A model generated the notes under the pieces. That model saw only the letters and a program-made list of their open reading frames with translations, was not told where the DNA came from and ran no database searches. The position numbers and the translations under genes were made by a program. A DNA stretch of 16,550 bases. It comes from Ruminococcaceae bacterium UBA1734. Its GTDB lineage: Bacteria > Bacillota > Clostridia > Oscillospirales > Acutalibacteraceae. Location: positions 1 to 16,550 of the forward strand of contig DCIE01000035.1 of NCBI GenBank assembly GCA_002315765.1, given 5' to 3'. Of this stretch, positions 7,665 through 14,405 are shown piece by piece; the stretch's first letter is position 1; the number at the start of each line of letters is the position of its first letter.

Positions 7665-8702
7665 TTATAACAGCACATAAGGTGCTTTGATTATTTCATG
7701 TAGGTTTTTTGATCCGCTATAAAAATCTGAAATATTGCAACTTCCTCCCCACCGAATAATACATGGATCATTCCAGTTAACATCAGTAAAGTAAAAAGTG
7801 CTCATATTTGAAGCTATTGATGTAACATAAATATAGTGATTATTAAAATGAATAATATCTCCAGGTTTTAAAAAAGACATCGCACCGGCTTTTTCAGATG
7901 CAGACATATTGTCGCAGTTTATCACATTCCAGTTTCGAGGGTCACTTAAATAATAACGATAACCAATATAGAGAGCGTATCCCTTACATTGGATTGCGCT
8001 ACTGTAAGAATTGCATCCGCAACTTCCGTTGTAATTGCAATTTCCGTGATGAGTACATGCAATACTTCTAACGGAAGTTACGGAGTTTGAATTTGAAGGA
8101 GAATGATTCCAGTACTTTCCGGCTTGAAATTCCACTTTTAGATTTGCTGTTAATGCATTCGGCGAAGGGATCTTTTCAAAATACCATTTTTGACTGTTTA
8201 AGCCATTATATGTTGCTTTTATAACATTAGCTGGTGAAGAACTTGAGGAATTTTCTGTTTGAAGAACCTTATTATCCCACAAAGACCTAATGGTAAATGT
8301 GCCATCAGAGTTTGCTGTTACTGTCCATTGCTGCGTTACAAGGGAAGAACTATAATAATATAGATCAACTTCATCGTTTACCTCTGATACACTCAAACAT
8401 TTTCTGCCTTGATTCTGATAATAAGGACTTCTGTTTTCAAGTCTGTATGTGTTTCCTGAAATACAAGTCAATTTCCATGTTTGATTGAGAGCACCATGAT
8501 AATCATACTGAATAACATTAAAATTAAGAGAATTTTCTGCATCTAAATAGCATCCGCTATTCTTGTTTCGGATATAATAGGAAGCTCCATTTGTAATAGT
8601 GGACACTGTCGAGAGATTGGAAGCAGCAAAACAGTTTAGGGGAAATAAAAGGATAAAAGATAAAAACAATAATATACTAATAAATTTTTTAAAAATACGC
8701 AT
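7665..8702 (-). CDS. Secreted ricin-type lectin / papain-like cysteine peptidase
   Basis: 345 residues with a clear signal peptide (basic start, hydrophobic 8-25, CFAAS cleavage region). Residues 36-178 form a ricin-B beta-trefoil: three lobes with Q-x-W signatures, QTW (74-76), QQW (124-126) and QKW (171-173). The C-terminal domain (about 208-345) looks papain/NlpC-like. Cys239 in QCKGYA is followed by an alpha helix, then PGDIIHF, His289 in NNHYIYV, and Asp307/Asn309 in FTDVNW, the Cys-His-polar order of that fold. It also holds five further cysteines (216-230) that may bind metal or form disulfides. The likely role is glycan-anchored hydrolysis of peptide or wall material. A weak AAAGAAG precedes the ATG. 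Confidence 0.75.
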   Translation of the reverse strand: MRIFKKFISILLFLSFILLFPLNCFAASNLSTVSTITNGASYYIRNKNSGCYLDAENSLNFNVIQYDYHGALNQTWKLTCISGNTYRLENRSPYYQNQGRKCLSVSEVNDEVDLYYYSSSLVTQQWTVTANSDGTFTIRSLWDNKVLQTENSSSSSPANVIKATYNGLNSQKWYFEKIPSPNALTANLKVEFQAGKYWNHSPSNSNSVTSVRSIACTHHGNCNYNGSCGCNSYSSAIQCKGYALYIGYRYYLSDPRNWNVINCDNMSASEKAGAMSFLKPGDIIHFNNHYIYVTSIASNMSTFYFTDVNWNDPCIIRWGGSCNISDFYSGSKNLHEIIKAPYVLL

Positions 8703-8827
8703 TTTAACACTTCTTTTCTATATAATAATTTATTAAGTAAAATTCAAAAGTCCCATTGGAATCATCCCCCCATGTTTTAATATGACAATATTAGAACTTC
8801 CTTTGTAAAGTATTGTTTAACGACAAT

Positions 8828-9604
8828 TTATTTACAATAATCGGGTAAAACTGAAGATATTCTTTCCCAGTTACCTGTATCGTTATTTTTGATTTGAATA
8901 GAACCGATTGATTGCTTTGAGACATTCTGCTCAACTTCTGTTTCTCGAAGACCGAATTGATAACCATGAATCACATATTCGTTCTGTTCATTAAAATCTG
9001 GATTATGATACATAAATGCTAAATATGTTTTTCCTTCTTCAATTTTAATATCATCCTTTATTCTATACTCTATAACAATATCCTTATCGCTGATTTTAGA
9101 CATGCCTAATTCAGCTCGTACACTTTCTAGCTTCTTTGGGTCTTCATCTCCTTTGATCCATTCTTTGTAAGGCAACTGTCCACCCAGCCTACAGAATTTT
9201 ATTTCTTTTTCATTGAATTCACCTTTTAATGTTTTTAACACAGTGACTTTTCCATAGGTGTATGGCGTACTTATATGTTCGTTCGTAATTTTATTAACAT
9301 TGCTTACTCCCAATACAGTATCAACTGTTATAAGTGCAATATAGTCACTTTGTTTCGCTAATACATTTATATCCGCAAAATTATACAGTGAATCAAATGA
9401 TGGAGTTACTTCAATTACATTAGTATGCTTATCGTCGCCGCTATTCATAGCAGTTGTCAAATCCAAAGAATGATTGTCAAAGTTCTTTCCGTCATTAGAA
9501 AGATTATTTATATTTTTTCTGCTTGCATTACATCCAAAAGTTAAAGTTGCAAGACAAAAAAGCAATGCAAAAACCATCAGTTTTTGAATTATTCTAACTT
9601 TCAT
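8828..9604 (-). CDS. Putative lipoprotein of unknown function
   Basis: 258 residues. AAGGAG lies about 8 bases before the ATG. The N-terminus is basic and hydrophobic with a lipobox-like LTFGC at Cys25, followed by a Ser/Asn-rich linker to about residue 65. The mature domain begins near FADINVLAKQSDYIALITVDTV. It contains a beta strand pair ending VTVLKTLKGEFNEKEI and a later GKTYLAFMY, a pattern seen in exported clostridial proteins that I cannot name. No catalytic motif is visible. The gene starts 14 bases after the metzincin fragment ends. It has no terminator before the lectin/peptidase gene 125 bases downstream. Confidence 0.65.
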   Translation of the reverse strand: MKVRIIQKLMVFALLFCLATLTFGCNASRKNINNLSNDGKNFDNHSLDLTTAMNSGDDKHTNVIEVTPSFDSLYNFADINVLAKQSDYIALITVDTVLGVSNVNKITNEHISTPYTYGKVTVLKTLKGEFNEKEIKFCRLGGQLPYKEWIKGDEDPKKLESVRAELGMSKISDKDIVIEYRIKDDIKIEEGKTYLAFMYHNPDFNEQNEYVIHGYQFGLRETEVEQNVSKQSIGSIQIKNNDTGNWERISSVLPDYCK

Positions 9605-9618
9605 AAGCCGTTCTCCTT

Positions 9619-10074
9619 TTAACTGTAAATATGTACTACTGTACTATTATCAATTTGCTGTACGGTTTGCACTTGTCTACCATTACCGGTTTGACACATA
9701 ATACTGTAAACATTTGAGTTGTTCTCATCAAGTCCCAAGGTATGACCTATCTCATGGGCGATTGTGCCTTTCATTTGAACGGCAGTCTGATTATGCATAG
9801 TGCCATCATTAATAAAAATGCGTGTAAAACGATAATCATTTGCCGGGTTTATTTGTACACTGCTACTATCATAAAATCTTGTTTCAGCAAGTACCCCATT
9901 TCTTACATTCAATGGCCAAAAAGAACTGGGCTTGGAGTAAATGTCCATCATGGTTCCGCTATTACTACTGGCGCAAACGAAATTGATTGGATTGTTCCAT
10001 CCCGGATTCTCCCAATTGTTTACTGCATTGATAATTTGATACTCATACCATCCTCCATTATTATCGTATGACAT
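9619..10074 (-). CDS. Metzincin (matrixin-like) zinc protease domain without signal peptide
   Basis: 151 residues from the only in-frame ATG. HEIGHTLGLDE at 107-117 is the metzincin zinc motif (His107, Glu108, His111, Gly114), with Glu at the third-ligand position where matrixins have His and snapalysins Asp. IMCQ at 125-128 supplies the Met-turn. The N-terminal part (YEYQIINAVNNWENPGW) matches the first helix of the catalytic domain, so the domain itself looks complete. There is no signal peptide or propeptide, although its neighbours are exported. A strong AGGAGG lies about 24 bases upstream of the ATG with no usable start after it, and an in-frame stop is only about 50 bases upstream. I infer a 5' deletion or a non-standard start. 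Confidence 0.65.
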   Translation of the reverse strand: MSYDNNGGWYEYQIINAVNNWENPGWNNPINFVCASSNSGTMMDIYSKPSSFWPLNVRNGVLAETRFYDSSSVQINPANDYRFTRIFINDGTMHNQTAVQMKGTIAHEIGHTLGLDENNSNVYSIMCQTGNGRQVQTVQQIDNSTVVHIYS

Positions 10075-10117
10075 CCACCAAGATATTCTTGTAAACCTCC
10101 TATAACATAAATATTAA

Positions 10118-10531
10118 TTACTCTTCATATATATACAGAGTTTTTGTTTCCGATGCCGAGCCGGAATATGCCGTAAATGTTGCCTTCAACCGATAAGTGC
10201 TGAATGGATTTGTGATTTTGCTTTCTTCCATTGAACCAATGCTTCCGGTAAATGTTTGTTCCCATGTTTCAACTGTAGAATAAGTTCCGCTTGAAAGTTT
10301 TTGCAGCTCCATTTTGATTTTTACGCTTGACACTCCTGACTTTCCGTATATCTTTGCTGTAACAGTTGTGGATAACGTTTGATGATCTATTGTTCCATTG
10401 TAACTATCAATATAAGTCAGTTTTATTCCGGTGTCTTTTTCGTCGTAATTTGCATAACAAATAATCGTAGCTGCAGATGATATAATTGCAATTACCAAAG
10501 CAACTGCAATTGCTTTTACTTTATTTTTCAT
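10118..10531 (-). CDS. Small exported beta-rich protein
   Basis: 137 residues. Residues 1-28 are a signal peptide or anchor (MKNKVK, then a hydrophobic stretch to about YAN). The remainder alternates hydrophobic and Thr/Ser positions (TVTAKIYGKSGVSSVKIKMELQ, YSTVETWEQTFTG, YRLKATFTAYSG), as in a single secreted beta sandwich; I do not recognise the family. AAAGGGGTG precedes the ATG by 7 bases, and that site can be masked by the inverted repeat at 10538-10598. The gene is downstream of the sigma/anti-sigma pair and 43 bases upstream of the metzincin gene. Confidence 0.65.
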   Translation of the reverse strand: MKNKVKAIAVALVIAIISSAATIICYANYDEKDTGIKLTYIDSYNGTIDHQTLSTTVTAKIYGKSGVSSVKIKMELQKLSSGTYSTVETWEQTFTGSIGSMEESKITNPFSTYRLKATFTAYSGSASETKTLYIYEE

Positions 10532-10537
10532 AAAGAA

Positions 10538-10598
10538 ACACCCCTTTCCTTTTGTAATGAGTTTAGCTTCTCATATACAAAGTGCAGAAAAGGGGTGT
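10538..10598 (-). promoter_or_regulatory. Inverted repeat masking a ribosome binding site
   Basis: On the minus-strand transcript ACACCCCTTT (10598-10589) comes first and AAAGGGGTGT (10547-10538) 41 bases later. The second arm is the Shine-Dalgarno of the exported beta-rich protein gene, 7 bases before its ATG. Pairing would hide it. This fits a translational switch or an attenuator in the leader between the anti-sigma gene and the structural genes. The repeat is seen directly; the switching is inference. Confidence 0.4.
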
Positions 10599-10644
10599 AA
10601 ATATTACATGAATTTTTATTTTTATTTGAATTTTGTTTATTATG

Positions 10645-11340
10645 CTATGATAATGGCTTTTTTGATTGAGCAATCTTAACGACATTTTCAAGGGTAATGT
10701 TATTGCCGGCAGTATCTGCGATAATACAATGGTTATATTTTCCTGTTGACCAAATTAAGATGATTGATGAATCAGTTAGGCTGTAATAACCGGTAAATTC
10801 ATTAATATTAATTTGACCTGTAGTTGAATTTTCAGTGTCTATAACGGTTTTTGATTTCCCGTTTTTCAATGTGTTAATTATTACCCTGTTTTCACCATTA
10901 AGATAAAGTAAATACTGTGAATTTTTGCTGCGGTTACAAGTTGATAGTTTGTATCCATCGGGAATATAAGTAAATTCGGAATAAAAATAATCGTCAGTAT
11001 CATCTGTATGAAAAATGATTTCAGCACAATCATCATAAATTTTTATAATAAAACTGCGAATTGGTGTAACAGCAAAAGCGGCAGCAGCCAGCAATATTAT
11101 CAGTATAGCAGCAATTAGTATTGCTCTGAATTTTTTCTTTGGTTTTACAATTGTCGGTGTAAAACTGCTTATACTGCCCAAATGCTTGACATTATCTCCT
11201 ATGAGATTATATATTGCATTTCGTTGTTTATCGGAGACTTGAATAGCATTAGTCTCATCAATGCTTTTGAAAAAATCTCCCCAATATAATTCCTCTGCTA
11301 AGACACACGCATCAGACAATATTTTATTGTTTTCTGACAT
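10645..11340 (-). CDS. Anti-sigma-like single-pass protein with DUF4367 domain
   Basis: 231 residues. The N-terminal 70 residues are cytoplasmic and charged. One TM segment lies at about 73-91, preceded by PKKKFR. The extracytoplasmic part (about 100-231) has the DUF4367 pattern: FTYIPDGYKL at 123-132, a central strand repeat, and IILIWSTGKYNHCII near 193-207. DUF4367 proteins usually accompany ECF sigma factors and are believed to hold them at the membrane. It starts 3 bases after the sigma gene ends, so the pair is tightly coupled. Its short N-terminal domain has no zinc-binding His/Cys motif. Confidence 0.75.
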   Translation of the reverse strand: MSENNKILSDACVLAEELYWGDFFKSIDETNAIQVSDKQRNAIYNLIGDNVKHLGSISSFTPTIVKPKKKFRAILIAAILIILLAAAAFAVTPIRSFIIKIYDDCAEIIFHTDDTDDYFYSEFTYIPDGYKLSTCNRSKNSQYLLYLNGENRVIINTLKNGKSKTVIDTENSTTGQININEFTGYYSLTDSSIILIWSTGKYNHCIIADTAGNNITLENVVKIAQSKKPLS

Positions 11341-11343
11341 AAT

Positions 11344-11871
11344 CTATTTCTCCTCAAGTAAATTATACAGAATTTTCTTTCCTCTGAACAATCTTTGCAA
11401 AACAAGGTTTTCTGATATCCCTAATTTTTCAGAAATCTCTTTTATGGAAAATCCATCCATATATTTCATAATAATCGGTTCTCTGTATTTAAAATCCAGT
11501 TTGTTGAGTGAGTATGCAATATCTATTTTATCAAATTCAGAAAAATTGTAATCAACCCTATTTTTAAAATATAAATTATCAATATCATCGGAAGATAAGT
11601 ATTCTGAGTTTTTACTGTTTATTTTATATGCAACTCTTCTGCAAATTGTTGATATGTATGATTTTTGGCAGGCGGGAGCAACTTTTTTAAAATTATCAAA
11701 TGAATTAATCAATTCAACAAATGTATCCTGTATGCAATCATCAACATAATCTTTGTCATAAAGAAGCTTTGTTGCAATCGTATTCAATAACACAAAATAT
11801 TTATTGTAAACATCAATAAGGATATCCTTGTCTTCAGATGTTTCAATTATTGTTAACAAAAAAGCAAGCAT
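11344..11871 (-). CDS. ECF-type RNA polymerase sigma factor
   Basis: 175 residues, about the usual length for an ECF sigma factor. Region 2 spans roughly 20-85, including DYVDDCIQDTFVELINSF (41-58), the core-binding and -10 recognition helix. Region 4 spans about 116-172, with YREPIIMKYMDGFSIKEISEKLG and a helix-turn-helix that ends in VLQRLFRGKKIL (157-168). Regions 1 and 3 are absent, as expected. GAGGAA stands 8 bases before the ATG. It heads a run of exported-protein genes and is followed at once by its probable anti-sigma partner. No ECF target promoter could be assigned by eye. Confidence 0.88.
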   Translation of the reverse strand: MLAFLLTIIETSEDKDILIDVYNKYFVLLNTIATKLLYDKDYVDDCIQDTFVELINSFDNFKKVAPACQKSYISTICRRVAYKINSKNSEYLSSDDIDNLYFKNRVDYNFSEFDKIDIAYSLNKLDFKYREPIIMKYMDGFSIKEISEKLGISENLVLQRLFRGKKILYNLLEEK

Positions 11872-11926
11872 TTAATTATTCCTCTCGTTTTTTATTCCGG
11901 AAATTTAAATTCTTTTATCAGAGAAG

Positions 11927-11955
11927 AGTATATCATACTTTTACCTATATATAAA
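11927..11955 (-). promoter_or_regulatory. Candidate sigma-A promoter of the sigma/anti-sigma operon
   Basis: On the minus strand TTTATA (11955-11950) and TATACT (11932-11927) are 17 bases apart, about 55 bases upstream of the sigma gene ATG. The -10 matches at five of six positions, the -35 at four. The surrounding intergenic region (11872-12136) is AT-rich and holds no gene that I can support. Confidence 0.35.
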
Positions 11956-12136
11956 GTGTAAAGATCAAGGCGAAATATTACAAAATGCAAATGTTTATTC
12001 TGACAGGTGTGCTATTATGAATATTTTCTGATTGAAAGCATTTTACATCCTCCGTTTTCTGTTATTTATCAATGTATTTCGCACTTATATCATAATTCCC
12101 GATTGGTATGTATAAGTTACCGAATGCCCGTTTTTT

Positions 12137-12832
12137 GTGCGGCATTGGCGGGGGAATTTGTGCAGTCGTACGGGGCAAACGAGTAAAATTGATGGCGATG
12201 AAACCGAATACGGCTTGTGGCTAAACTATAAAGAGGATGTTTCGGCGGTCAATGAACCGTTTCTTATCAAGACATCTGCCTTTGAAAACCAATTCCAAAA
12301 CGTATGGGATGCCTGGCTTACACTTTATGAAAGTGCAAATCCTATCCCCAATTTGTTCTATGAGATAATTTGTAATCGATCAACAAGAGCCAATGGTTTC
12401 TTAAACTTGTCACAAGCGATTGAAGTCTATTCCAATGCGTTTAGAAAGAAACAAGCAAAGGATATTGCCCAAAATGATCCGGACAACAAAAGCAAAAATA
12501 AAGAAATAAAACTAATACATAGGTATCAAGATATACTTAAGGAATACAATGGTGCTCTTGAATTGATCGAATCAAACATAGTCGATTATGCGAAGGGCTT
12601 ATCTAATATGCGGAACTATTACACTCATTATAATTCCGGTAAGTATGTTGAACCTGCGCATGATGAACTATTTGCGGCAAGCCATATACTGCGGTTTGTA
12701 TTGCTGACAATAGTATATACAGCTATCGGAATTCCTCTGAACTGCATTCTTGAGTGTAAAATAAGAGTTATTTTCAGTAGATTCGATGAAAATACTGCTG
12801 TTATAATGAGGTATTCAAAAAAGAAAAAGTGA
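12137..12832 (+). CDS. ApeA-like HEPN protein, N-terminally truncated
   Basis: 231 codons from a GTG without a ribosome binding site; real homology begins later. From about residue 40 the frame follows ApeA-type anti-phage proteins: PFLIKTSAFENQFQNVWDAW, then FLNLSQAIEVY at 88-98 (family pattern FLxLxQALExYHR), a charged spacer, and the HEPN RX4H motif RNYYTH at 159-164, with a hydrophobic helix (ASHILRFVLLTIVY) after it. HEPN domains of this type are ribonucleases that act in abortive infection. The large N-terminal domain of full-length ApeA is missing, and a GC-rich scrap (12125-12200) precedes the frame, suggesting a deletion junction. It is probably a remnant, though the HEPN domain itself is intact. 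Confidence 0.65.
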   Translation: MRHWRGNLCSRTGQTSKIDGDETEYGLWLNYKEDVSAVNEPFLIKTSAFENQFQNVWDAWLTLYESANPIPNLFYEIICNRSTRANGFLNLSQAIEVYSNAFRKKQAKDIAQNDPDNKSKNKEIKLIHRYQDILKEYNGALELIESNIVDYAKGLSNMRNYYTHYNSGKYVEPAHDELFAASHILRFVLLTIVYTAIGIPLNCILECKIRVIFSRFDENTAVIMRYSKKKK

Positions 12833-12875
12833 CAAGAACCAGTAGCAGGGATTTTTTTCCGCCGCCGTTTGTTTG

Positions 12876-13031
12876 TTATTCGTGAATCGCTTCAATATTT
12901 ATATATGAAATCGCATAATTGCACCCTCCTGCGGAAATAAAAATTGTTATAGCCAATCCAAAGAAGATCAATGTATTGCCGTTTATAAGTGCATTATTTA
13001 AGACCGATTCGTGAGAGTCGGTCTTTTGCAT
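12876..13031 (-). CDS. Possible 51-residue single-TM protein
   Basis: An ATG-to-TAA frame on the minus strand encodes 51 residues with a polar N-terminus (KTDSHESVLNN), one hydrophobic segment (about 21-35, IFFGLAITIFISA) and a short acidic tail (NIEAIHE). No Shine-Dalgarno precedes the ATG, and the first codons coincide with the hairpin at 13000-13025. A stray AGGAGG lies inside the frame, before a 5-codon frame. It may be a small membrane protein or chance; the hairpin argues against it. Confidence 0.2.
   Translation of the reverse strand: MQKTDSHESVLNNALINGNTLIFFGLAITIFISAGGCNYAISYINIEAIHE
13000..13027 (+). terminator. Rho-independent terminator after the ApeA-like remnant
   Basis: AAGACCGA (13000-13007) pairs with TCGGTCTT (13018-13025). 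The stem continues inward by three pairs (one G-T) to a GTGA loop, and four T follow from 13024. It separates the HEPN remnant from the HTH gene. Confidence 0.5.
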
Positions 13032-13065
13032 AGTTGCAAGATATTGTTAAACTGATAAAATCATA

Positions 13066-13078
13066 CTATCAATGATAG
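13066..13078. promoter_or_regulatory. Palindrome next to the RBS of the HTH gene
   Basis: CTATCA-A-TGATAG is a perfect 6+6 palindrome with one central base. It ends at the AGGG ribosome binding site and 13 bases before the ATG of the HTH protein. This is a plausible operator for autoregulation; no second copy is apparent. Confidence 0.3.
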
Positions 13079-13090
13079 GGATGTGATTTT

Positions 13091-14272
13091 ATGGGAAACA
13101 GCAATCGACATTACGACATTATGTCCAAAAGCAGTAAAGAAAAGAAATCGGTAAGAGGCCCTGCCTCATATGACAGAGAAAAGCTTTATTTTCAGGTCTG
13201 GACCAGACCAACTGAAAACATTGCAGAAAAATACGGTGTTACAGGTTCTACAATAAGAAAGATGTGCAGAGCACACAATATTCCGTTACCGCCGATTTCA
13301 TACTGGCAAAGAGACCCTAAACAAAAAGACAAAACAATACGAAATGCAAAAGGGATTCTGAATTTTCTTTCAAATAAAGATATTGTTGATGTTACAAAAA
13401 TCGCTAACTCAATAACTCTATCGGAAACAGTCAGACATCCGATATTGATTAATCATCAGAAAAGTATGAAAAAATGGGCACAGTATCATAACTTTGATGA
13501 ACTTGCGCCAATAAATATAAGTACTTTTGATAAAAACAGCAGTGGTTCACCGGCTCTGTGGGGATGTATTTCAACTGAAATGATGCCAAGGGCGTATCTT
13601 ATACTTGATTCTCTGTTTTCGGCGTTTGAGATGGTTGGTTGTACGGTCAACTCCGATTTATCCATTGTCATCAGAAATGAAACAGTCAGATTTAATATAA
13701 CGGAATGCAAATCCGAAACACCACACACCTATTCAGACAAAGAAACTGAATATATAGAACAATGTCTTGCAGAAGGCAGAGATCATGCAATCCGTTCAAT
13801 TGATTACAGCTTTAACGGTCAGCTTTGTTTTGCCGTTGAAAAGGATTGCTTCGTTAGGGATACAGGAACGCTGAATCTCGAAGACCGTCTTTGTGAAATA
13901 TTCCTGCTTCTGTATGCTAAATCCGAAAAAGAAAGAATTATCCGTGAAATAAATGAAGATAAAAACCGTGAGGAATCAGAGAGAAAACTCATAAAGAAAA
14001 TGTATCGTGCCGAGCATGATCGCCAGATTGATATGCTCAGAGAACTCGAAAATGAAGCTGAAGATTTTGAACGGGCACAAAGGATAAGAAGATATATTTC
14101 AGCGTTCAATCAGGAAGAACTGAACGATGAAAACCGGCAATGGGTTGAATGGGCATCCGGAATGGCAGATTGGCTTGATCCTTCTATTGCTGCAAAAGAT
14201 AAATATTTTGGACGAAGAGAACACAAAAAATCCGAAAAGGAAAAGAAACTTCTGAAATTCAAATCCGAGTAA
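13091..14272 (+). CDS. HTH and coiled-coil protein of unknown function
   Basis: 393 residues. AGGG precedes the ATG at about 11 bases; a second ATG at codon 11 is possible. Residues 27-72 follow a recognisable pattern: YDREKLYFQVWTRP, then a helix-turn-helix (NIAEKYGVTGSTIRKMCRAH, about 43-62), then IPLPPISYW. This is a DNA-binding type module found at the start of a widespread uncharacterised protein family of mobile and accessory regions. The middle is a mixed alpha/beta domain. Residues about 275-340 are a long charged coiled coil (EKERIIREINEDKNREE, then RQIDMLRELENEAEDFE). The end is WVEWASGMADWLDP and a basic tail. No catalytic motif is visible. The gene stands alone between terminators. 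Confidence 0.75.
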   Translation: MGNSNRHYDIMSKSSKEKKSVRGPASYDREKLYFQVWTRPTENIAEKYGVTGSTIRKMCRAHNIPLPPISYWQRDPKQKDKTIRNAKGILNFLSNKDIVDVTKIANSITLSETVRHPILINHQKSMKKWAQYHNFDELAPINISTFDKNSSGSPALWGCISTEMMPRAYLILDSLFSAFEMVGCTVNSDLSIVIRNETVRFNITECKSETPHTYSDKETEYIEQCLAEGRDHAIRSIDYSFNGQLCFAVEKDCFVRDTGTLNLEDRLCEIFLLLYAKSEKERIIREINEDKNREESERKLIKKMYRAEHDRQIDMLRELENEAEDFERAQRIRRYISAFNQEELNDENRQWVEWASGMADWLDPSIAAKDKYFGRREHKKSEKEKKLLKFKSE

Positions 14273-14327
14273 ACCTTAATATATATTGAAAATCAGGGGC
14301 ATACCAATGTTTACGCCGGACAGAAGA

Positions 14328-14356
14328 AAGCCGTCACTTTTTTGGGGTGACGGCTT
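14328..14356 (-). terminator. Terminator of the AAA_14/DUF4143 ATPase gene
   Basis: AAGCCGTCAC (14328-14337) and GTGACGGCTT (14347-14356) pair perfectly over 10 bases. On the minus strand the stem is followed by TCTTCT, about 50 bases past the ATPase stop. It lies between two convergent genes and may also slow plus-strand transcripts, which lack a T-run here. Confidence 0.6.
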
Positions 14357-14405
14357 GAAATAATTATATGAAATAGGTTAAGAAAAAGCTTGTTATATTA
14401 CCGTA

